This document shows positions 56,541 to 64,000 of a stretch of 64,000 nt of DNA, piece by piece. The stretch spans positions 59,033,128 to 59,097,127 of the forward strand of contig CM057481.1 in assembly GCA_030035585.1 (NCBI GenBank), written 5' to 3'. Numbering within the stretch: the first letter of the stretch is position 1; every line of letters starts with the position of its first letter. This DNA is from Dugong dugon (taxonomy: Eukaryota; Chordata; Mammalia; Sirenia; Dugongidae). The notes beneath the pieces are model-generated. The model saw nothing but the letters and a program-made list of their open reading frames with translations. It was not told the DNA's origin and did not search any database. Position numbers and translations under genes: made by a program.

Positions 56541-56865
56541 ATTTTGCATTTTATATACAGACAAATTTTTGTGGGGAGGAAAACATACACTTAAGATTAA
56601 TAATCCATATTTATACCTCCCTTCTGTCTTAAACTTTTAGGTACCCATTAGTGCCAGGAGTTTGGGGAAAACAAGTTCTTACGAATCAGAAGTCTATATA
56701 AAATTTTGGGAGAAAAATGTGATTTACATATTTTAAAAGGAAAGTGGTTACATATGAACATATCAATACAAGTATTCTGAGATCTGAACTTTGAAGTCAA
56801 AACTGCATAACAAATAGACAATTTTGAAATAACCTTGTGTCTTCAAAATAAACCCTCCCCCCCCA

Positions 56866-57038
56866 GAAAAAAAAAAAAAAAACCCAAACCCTTGCGGTCT
56901 AGTCGATTCCGACTCACAGCAACCCAGTAAGATGGAGTAGAACTACTGCACAGGGTTTCCAAAGAGCAGCTGGTAGAGTTGAACTGCCGACCTTTTGGTT
57001 AGCAGCCAAGCTCTTAACCACTGCGCCACCAGGACTCC
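56866..57038 (-). mobile_element. AfroSINE-type SINE
   Basis: An A-rich tail, CCCAAACCCTTGCGGTCTAG, body GCACAGGGTTTCCAAAGAGC, head CACTGCGCCACCAGGACTCC. Approximate duplication: CTTCAAAATAA at 56840 and CTTGCAAAATAA at 57039. Confidence 0.94.
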
Positions 57039-59959
57039 ACTTGCAAAATAAGGTTACTTTATAATTAGAACAGAGACCACTAAGTGATTTTTAAAGAGAA
57101 GCTTCCACACTGGTGCCCAAGAGAACAAAGGCAGCAGAAAAATAAGAACACGTATTACAGTTTTCAGAGTAGAATTAAATATCAAAAAAATATGGTCTAG
57201 ACAAGTGCTCCAGGGATGTTAACAACATGATACGCAAGTATAGGTTGAAGCCAGAGGTGCATGAGATGATTCCCTTTTTGAAGGGACAGAACTTTGGATG
57301 GATGGAACTGAATATACAGAATATGGGAGACACTGCAGGATGACTCGGTAACAACAGTCCGAATCCGTCCCCTCCTCACCTGCCTTCGTCTACTGCACCA
57401 AAATACTACACACTCAACTTCCCACTCCCCGTGCGTCTCAGGAAGGACCTAAGGCACCATTCTGTTCCATGAAAGCTTTTGTTTTCCAGATAGAGGGACA
57501 GATAAAGCTAGTATTGCCTCCTGCCCTTCCCACTTCTTCATGCTTGGAATGGGGCCATGATGCCTAAAAGTACAGCAGCTATTTTGTGGTCATGTGTCAA
57601 TGAGCCAGAACATTAAGCCTAGCCAAACGGAATGAAAGACCTTGAATCCTCAATGCCCTCATTTACCCAGTACACCAGCCTTGGCCTGACCATCTCCGGA
57701 TTTCTTGTTATGGGGGGGGGGGGGGGGGGGGACAAGAAGTATTTGGTAAAGCCACTGTAGTCAGATTTTCTGTTATTTGCAGACTAAATGCAATCCAAAC
57801 TGACACAGAAAGATGAAGGAAGAGGATATTACACCTGGGATGAAAAACACAAGCAAAGGAATAATAAAGACACAGTTCCTTCAACACTATGGTTTTTGAT
57901 ACTACCATTTAAAGTGAAAAATTAAGAGAAAATGTCCACCTTTATCCAGTAGTTTTCTTCTCACGTGTTTACACTGAAGAGCCTTGTTACTGCATTCAGA
58001 GCCCCGTAAACCATATACACAGGAACTGTGTCCTTTCAGGACAACATGGCCAATGTGTAACAATGGAAACATGTAACATTTTCAAAACTGTAGAGCACAA
58101 AGGAAATTTGTCCAAAGAACGAGAAAAGCAAATAGCAGCTGGTGTCATGTAAACAAAATACGAGAAAATATGCACCAAAAGGCTAAAGTAATTCTTCTAC
58201 ATTAACATAATTTTACTGAATTGTTCTTTCTAAAAATGTTTGTTTATTTAAGAGATGATGAAAAACTGTAGGCTAAAATCCCTATCTGAGGAGTAATAAT
58301 TTTACTTGAATTAAAGAATGAACTAATGAGCTATCGTTCATTCTCCACAGAACATTCTCTAAAGATATACTAATGTAAATGCAATTAAGTGACTCATCTT
58401 ATAAACCTCTATGATTAAAGGGGAAATTTCATTTGCATTTGTTTCATATTTCGATTAATAAGAATGTCTCATTACACTCTTACTGAAAGCCTGAACAATA
58501 AAACAATGGACAAATTCCAAGAGTAAACAGGGACTTTTTTCTTTTCCCATGAAGCTAACATTATGGAATTTTAACAGATGTTCTATTTGGTCATAGTTAA
58601 TAAAATGAATTATGCAGGATTAAAATAGGGTTCAATATGTTTCCATTGAATTTTAAATGAAAAACAATTTCACATTAAAAGTTTAGAAAGATTTATAATC
58701 GCTTTTTTTTTTCCCTGTTCAGTAGAATTCCTAAGATGTGGAAAATAAGTGACTAATTACAGTACTACTTTTCTAATGAAATAAGGCTTATAAAAACTAT
58801 GTTTTCAAGGTTTAAGAAGACTGAAATCTTAGAAAATGATATACTATGTAGTATTTCTTCACCCATTTAATGCAAAAAGATCATTATAATGTATCAAAAT
58901 CAAAAGGCTGAGCCACTACCCTGCATAATTCCTTTAGTACTCCCTCAGCATTCTGAAATGGTCCCAGTGTCTGGTATAAACCTGAACAAAAAAGAGTAAC
59001 ATGTGAAGGAGTGGAAAAAACCAACCAATATACACTGAGTGCTGATTCTGTGGAAGGCAACATGCTAGTCTGTGAATGCTACAAACAGGTAAAAATTCAA
59101 TAGCTATTTTCAAGAGGAAGGAAGACATGCTGTCTGAAAAGACAATATTCCATGGAGCCAAACAGAAGCAAAATGTAAAGAGAAGCCAAAAGAGAAAGAA
59201 TCAAATCAAAGGACACAATTTCATGTAAACACACACACAGACAGACACACAGCACTGATACAAGGAGAAAAAAACCGTTCTTCTCAAGTATCACAGACTT
59301 TTGTTCTCTTTTTACTATTGTGAAAGCAGGAAGTAGCACACTGGTTTAAGGACAGCAAATAAGCAAGAGAAGTTCTAGCTATATTTGCTTCATAACATTT
59401 TTCAATAGAAAAACTCAAGTGTTGCAATCTTTCAGTAAGAAAGTATTCTTCTAAATGGGCAATCTTATTCGGAAATTAAATTTCAGTAATTATCAATCTA
59501 ATCAAAAAATGAATAATCATGAAATTTTTTCAACCCATTTACATTAATAATTTTCATTAGCTCAACCATCAGTTAGAGTAACTTTACACTATTATACCAA
59601 TATGCTGTTTTTCCTACAGAAGTTGCCAATGAATATAAAATTGGTTGTAATTCGTTAACTGTATAAACAATTCCTCTCTACAAGACATTTGGATAAAACA
59701 TTCCCCAATTGTTGCTGAGAAGCTTTACAAGTAATAACAGTTATTTGGCTTCTAGTACAAACCCAACAATTGTTACTCATCATCATGAAATGGTATTCAC
59801 ACACTTAAAGCCAGGCCCATCAAGGTTGCATACCTGTTCAGAACCTGACAACCTACAGGCAGATTTCTTAACATCCACGTCTCTAGAAGGCCGTATTAGT
59901 GTAATATCTGCCTCATAGGACTGCTGTCAGACTTAAACTGGAACAGTCTATGCAAAGCT
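57039..59959. other. Unassigned DNA
   Basis: It contains the poly(G) run at 57712-57731 and an AC-rich tract near 59228-59255. No gene or well-supported repeat. Confidence 0.35.
57712..57731 (+). repeat. Poly(G) run of 20
   Basis: An uninterrupted G20 homopolymer followed by ACAAGAAG. Potential G-quadruplex former and a likely length-variable or error-prone site. Confidence 0.97.
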
Positions 59960-60235
59960 CCATCTGCAGATGGGCAAATTCAGTTCCAGAGAGGTTAAGT
60001 AAACTTTCCAAGAGCAGACAGCTGGTAAGTGACAGAGCTGCATCTCACAAGCAGGTATTGTTTCCTGTCCAAGGCTGTTTCACAGTTACCAAGAACACTA
60101 ACAATCGCAGAACATTTTTTAAACACAAACTATGTGCCAGGCACTGTACAAAGCACATTACATGGATCATGTCATTTAATTCTCACAATAACTTCATGAT
60201 GATTCAAATAATCAGTTCACAGCAAAGGAAATAAA
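59960..60235 (-). mobile_element. MIR-like fragments
   Basis: 60125-60200 (ACTATGTGCCAGGCACTGTA, then CATTTAATTCTCACAATAAC) is clear antisense MIR. 59985-60030 (AGAGAGGTTAAGTAAACTTT) looks like a second or displaced MIR part. Confidence 0.65.
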
Positions 60236-60282
60236 ATGGTTCTTGGGCACATGTTAATATGCCCAGTCTCGCTCGTAAGTAA

Positions 60283-60720
60283 AATCAAAACTACGGTGAG
60301 ATCATTTTTCACTTCTTAGATTGCTAGTACCATTAATGAGGCTGGGGAAAACAGAGAGCTCCAACCTTGTCAGCAAAAGTGTCAACTGGTACTGCCATGA
60401 AGGGCAATTTGGCAATAACTATCAAAATTACAAACGTCCATACCTTTAACCAAGCAATGCCACTTCTTGACACGTAGCCTACACACAATCTCAACCACAT
60501 ACAAAATGACATATGAACAATATCATTCATTGCAGCCCACTTGAAATGCCCATCAACAAAGGAACTGGTTAAATAAACAATGGCTCATTTGTACAATGGA
60601 GTACTATGTAATCATCAAAAAAAATTAGGGTGTTCTTTATGAATTGATATAGAATGATCTCCAAAATATATTAGAAAATACAAAATATAAGATGTAGAAC
60701 AGCTAGGATAGAGTGTCTCT
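60283..60720 (+). mobile_element. Old L1 ORF2 tail fragment
   Basis: AAATCAAAACTACGGTGAGA, CCAAGCAATGCCACTTCTTG, CATTGCAGCCCACTTGAAAT, CCCATCAACAAAGGAACTGG and GGAGTACTATGTAATCATC follow the order of the L1 ORF2 C-terminal region. No open frame. Confidence 0.75.
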
Positions 60721-61564
60721 GGAAAGCCCCACCAGAAACTTACAGAACATGAACACTTTTTGTGGAAAGGGACTAAGAGGACAGACAGCAGAGCTGTCCT
60801 TTGAAGGACAGTCCCTGAGGCTCGATCCCTAAGTGTTCTGTGTCTAGCCTCTGGATTAGGAGGAATTCTTGTTGCCTGAAGCAGACGATCAGAAGTAACT
60901 AAGTCTGGAAAGCTGCCATGTCTACTTAGGAGTGAACTTTTCAATCAGGGTGGCGGTTTCTGCACCTAAAGGGACAAGCAGGGGCCTTTGCTGAGCTTAC
61001 AACACAGGCTGAATAACTTGGTTTAGCCTGTTTGATTGCCTGCTTTAGACTGTTTATGTGTAGCCGAATTTGGTGCAAGACTTGCTTCACGGAAGCCTGA
61101 CAGTTGTTTGGAGAGGGGAGGGGGAGGAGAAATCCTCACCTATCTCAAATCTTTTCAGTGCGTACTCTTATCTACCAAAAGGAAGCCATGAGCTGTTCAT
61201 TACCAAAATGGCAACATCTACCACTGGGGCAGCTCTAGGCAGCTTCTTGCCTTCAGATTTGTGCAGGTAAGAGCCAGACGCCAGGAATTTGTCCCCCAAA
61301 CTGCAGGAGATGCACGTCAGATTCTTCCGAGGGCTCTTCCCATTTCCTCCACTGCAGGCCTCTGGCAGTGCTGGGACCCCTGGATTTCTATAATTCAGCA
61401 AGCATCCAGCTGGGTGAGAGGGTCAACCTCTCCTGCTGGCAAGAACCGAACTTTCTGAGTGACCTCTTGAAGCCCCCTCATTTGGCTTGAAGTAGAAGCA
61501 AATCACTATCTCTTCTTCTATGGGAGTGGAAACACCAAGTCTGCTTACATAAGTGAGGTATGCA
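60721..61564. other. Unassigned, relatively GC-rich stretch
   Basis: It may be an old LTR, but no ends were recognised. It holds an ATG-plus-donor arrangement at 61208-61266 that is discussed in the findings. A GGGGAGGGGGAGG tract is at about 61116-61130. Confidence 0.35.
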
Positions 61565-61910
61565 CATGCTTTCACACGTGCCTTTGCTCATGCTGTTCCA
61601 TCCGTCTCCTTGACTACTTCTAATTCCCACTCCTTCAAGAATTAAGTCAAGACTCAGTTTTATTAATGTGACAAATACTAATTGAGTATCACTGAAGCAT
61701 TGCTTCTAGAATCCTAGCTGCATCTTATACAAATATATATACTTATCATTAGCGCATTTATTAAAGTCAATGTAAAGTACCTACTCCCCTATTGATTTCC
61801 CCAGAATGTGCATCCTTTAGGGAAGAAATGTTTTTGAGTAGTGCCAATACACAGCAGACATTCTTAACGTGACTGTTGAGTACAATTTGTGGATAAAAGG
61901 CACTTGATGA
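61565..61910 (+). mobile_element. L2 3'-end relic
   Basis: GTGCCTTTGCTCATGCTGTT, CCACTCCTTCAAGAATTAAG and CAAGACTCAG, with the later part at 61850 (ATACACAGCAGACATTCTTA), matches the order of the L2 3' end (GCCTTTGCACATGCTGTTCC, then TCCTTCAAGACTCAG). Confidence 0.72.
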
Positions 61911-62268
61911 ACCTAACTTATTCTTACTTCTTTTGAAACAACTTGCCTTTCTCGGATTTCTTTCCCTACAGAAGTTCTTCTAATTCACATCCAAGATTGT
62001 GAAGTTGCCCTCCGTAGAACTTTTAGGCCAATGGGCCCTCTGAAACCAGCCTGGCTATGAAAGCAGCTGTGATTTTGCTCCCCACGCCATCTTACTGCAG
62101 TAACACCACTGCACCACAATGCTCGACTACCTCTAAGTTGGCCAGGATCACAAGGAAGATGAATCCTGAAAGGGAGAGGTAAATACTATAATCTGGTAAC
62201 CTTGCTTAGACTCAGTCTAAAATTCACAGTAAATAAAACAATTTAGGAGAACATAATGGATAAGTATA
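61911..62268. other. Unassigned stretch
   Basis: Flank of the MaLR provirus. No gene or repeat was recognised. Confidence 0.35.
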
Positions 62269-62747
62269 GGTCTTAGTTATCTAGTGCTGCTATAACAAAA
62301 ACACCACAAGTGAATGGCTTTAACAAACAGAAATTATTCTCTCACAGTTAAAGAGGCTAGAAGTCCAAATTCAGAGTGCTGGCTCTAGGGGAAGGCTTTC
62401 CCTCTCTGTCAGCTCTGGGGGAAGGTCCTTGTCATCAGTCTTCCCCTGCTCTAGGAGCTTCTCAGCACAGGGACCCCAGGTCCAAAGGACACATTCCGCT
62501 CCTGGTTCTTCTTGCTTTGTGGTAATGAGGTCCCTCTCCTCTCTGCTCACTTCTCTCTTATATATCTCAAAAGAGATTGACTCAAGATACAACCTAATCC
62601 TATATATTATGCCCTGCCTCATTAACATCATAAAGGTTAGGATTTATAACACATCAGATCACAAAATGGAGGACAACCACACAATACTCTAAATCATAGC
62701 CTAGCCAAGTTGACACATTTTAGGGGGACACAATTCAATCTATAATA
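62269..62747 (-). mobile_element. 3' LTR of a MaLR-type provirus (family A, copy 3)
   Basis: 479 bp matching the LTRs at 13903 and 18157: GTCTTAGTTATCTAGTGCTG on the left and ACACAATTCAATCTATAATA on the right. On the minus strand it follows the internal region, so it is the 3' LTR. A poly(A)-signal-like GAGAATAATTTC is present on the minus strand. Confidence 0.88.
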
Positions 62748-63996
62748 TATTAATCTACCATTTGGCCCCCCGCAAAATCCATGTCCTTGCCACATGTAAA
62801 ACAAATTCACCCCATCGTATCATCCCAAAAGTCTTAAATTGACTCTAAATCCAATTTCACCCTGAGGCAAAATCCCTCTTCATCTGTGAAATCTGCAATA
62901 CAAGTTATCTGCTTCCAAAGTACAATGGTGCAACAGGCACAAGGTGGACATTTCCATTACAAATGGGAGAAAATGGAGGAAAAGAAGGAATAACCGGCAC
63001 CAAGCAAGTTTAAAAAAAAAAAAAAAAATCAGCAGAACACATTACATTAGCTCTCAAGGCTTGAAAATAATCCTCTGTTCTCTGAGACCATCTAGGAAGT
63101 AGCCCTGCCCTCTAGACTCTGAGTGTTGGCCACACTCTCTGGATTTTGGATGGAGGTCCCTTAACCCTGGGCTTCAGCTCCGCCTTACAGGCCCACTGGG
63201 ATGGAACTTTGCTCCCTTAGCTTTAGATGGCCCCATTCTCCTAGTCCATCTGAGTGGTGACCCCACCCTCTCGGCCCCAGTAAGCCCTGTTCTTCTTCCC
63301 CTTTGGTATGGCAGTCCTACCCCCTCAGCTTTGGGCAGCAGATCTAGCCCCATCCCGCTGGCACTCATGAAAAGCAGCCCCACACTCTGGAATCAAGTTG
63401 GTGAAGATCTGACTCTTTGAAACCTAGGAGGCTGTGGGCCACCCTTGAAGACCCAGCAGGCCATGGTTCTATCCTATGAGATTCCAGAGGCTGTAGCCTC
63501 ACCCTCTTAAACTGAGGCAGCTCTGTTTCCCATGCTCCTTGTTTCTTCAGCTTCTGCTTCCTGGTTCCTTGGCCTCTCAGCCTCTCGGCCCCTCGGGCCA
63601 GCCCAGCCTCTGCCCTGCTCAGACAGTGTTACAAAGCTCTTTAGCTCTACTGATATGTGCCTGGAGGCACCCTACTCCACCAGAAAACCTCGGCCAGAAG
63701 GCACTCAGCTCTCTTGCTCCTTGGCTCAGCTCCTGCACCGTCTCATGCTGGTCTCCTGGTTCTGCTGCTGCTTCTGTATGTGCCATCTCAGGTGTTACAG
63801 CTCTCCTACCTTCTCAGCCCTCATTAGAATTGTCTTTGATGTCCATAAGTCCACCAACAGTCTCTTCAAGGCAATCTAGGGTTTTATTATTAGGCACTTT
63901 AAAACTCTTCCAGCCTCTACCCAGTACTCAATTCCAAAACCACTTCCACATTGTAGGTAACTGTTAGAGTGGCACCCCACTCCTGGTACCAAATTC
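62748..63996 (-). mobile_element. MaLR internal region
   Basis: 1.25 kb between the two LTRs, without a convincing gag, pol or env frame, as usual for MaLR elements. Family-like phrases on the plus strand are CTTCATCTGTGAAATCTGCA, TCCATTACAAATGGGAGAAA, and GTACTCAATTCCAAAACCAC then TTCCACATTGTAGGTAACTG. The frames on its plus strand are chance products of CT-rich sequence. Confidence 0.8.
63975..63991 (-). promoter_or_regulatory. Primer-binding site complementary to tRNA-Leu
   Basis: The plus strand reads CCCCACTCCTGGTACCA, identical to the 3' end of mammalian tRNA-Leu including CCA. On the element strand it therefore reads TGGTACCAGGAGTGGGG and would prime first-strand DNA synthesis. It lies five bases from the 5' LTR, which begins at 63997. 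Leucine priming is typical of the ERVL/MaLR group. Confidence 0.85.
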
Positions 63997-64000
63997 TGTC
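63997..64000 (-). mobile_element. 5' LTR of the MaLR provirus, first bases only
   Basis: TGTC is the same edge seen at 13903 (TGTCTTAG). The rest lies beyond the window. Confidence 0.6.

Noticed and set aside
63532..63967. Two overlapping frames of 115 and 142 codons near the right end
   Set aside because: They lie on the antisense strand of the MaLR internal region. CT-rich low-complexity sequence explains the S/L/P-rich translation.

Overview
The window looks like nuclear DNA from an afrotherian mammal, most likely an elephant or a close paenungulate relative. The diagnostic signs are many copies of a tRNA-headed SINE whose 3' end matches an RTE-type LINE (the AfroSINE and elephant RTE pair), several RTE copies, a young lineage-specific L1, and mammal-wide relics (MIR, L2, MER5/MER20-like, MaLR). 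I found no complete host gene, no tRNA or rRNA gene and no CRISPR array. The window behaves as intergenic or intronic DNA, and nearly every long open frame belongs to a retrotransposon.

Layout. 1-6767: an old, nearly full-length L1 with broken ORF1 and ORF2. 6785-8775: HAL1-like sequence split by an LTR, then a possible DNA transposon. 9635-17690: an insertion stack. An old L1 is split by a near-complete RTE, the RTE is split by an L1, and that L1 carries two LTRs of different classes. 17690-20262: old repeat sequence with a MaLR-type LTR bounded by a perfect 5-bp duplication, then an endogenous-retrovirus env relic with its 3' LTR. 20263-44600: mostly unassigned AT-rich DNA with about a dozen AfroSINEs, MIR, L2, MER fragments, an RTE fragment and old L1 3' ends. 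44627-50424: a young L1 with a complete 5' UTR, an intact ORF1 and an ORF2 broken once by a 1-base insertion. It is cut off inside ORF2 without a poly(A) tail, yet both sides carry a 26-bp target-site duplication. 50425-62268: more SINEs, L1 ends, an RTE fragment, MIR and L2. 62269-64000: a minus-strand MaLR provirus (3' LTR, internal region, primer-binding site matching tRNA-Leu) whose 5' LTR starts in the last four bases.

How the parts relate. RTE encodes an endonuclease and reverse transcriptase, and the AfroSINEs share its terminal bases, as expected if they borrow its machinery. The L1s encode their own ORF1 and ORF2 proteins. The LTR elements insert into all of these and give a relative timeline. 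No undescribed cellular system was found. The most unusual items are the insertion stack, the L1 and the SINE that lost their 3' ends yet keep target-site duplications, and a few short exon-like segments on the minus strand that need conservation data.
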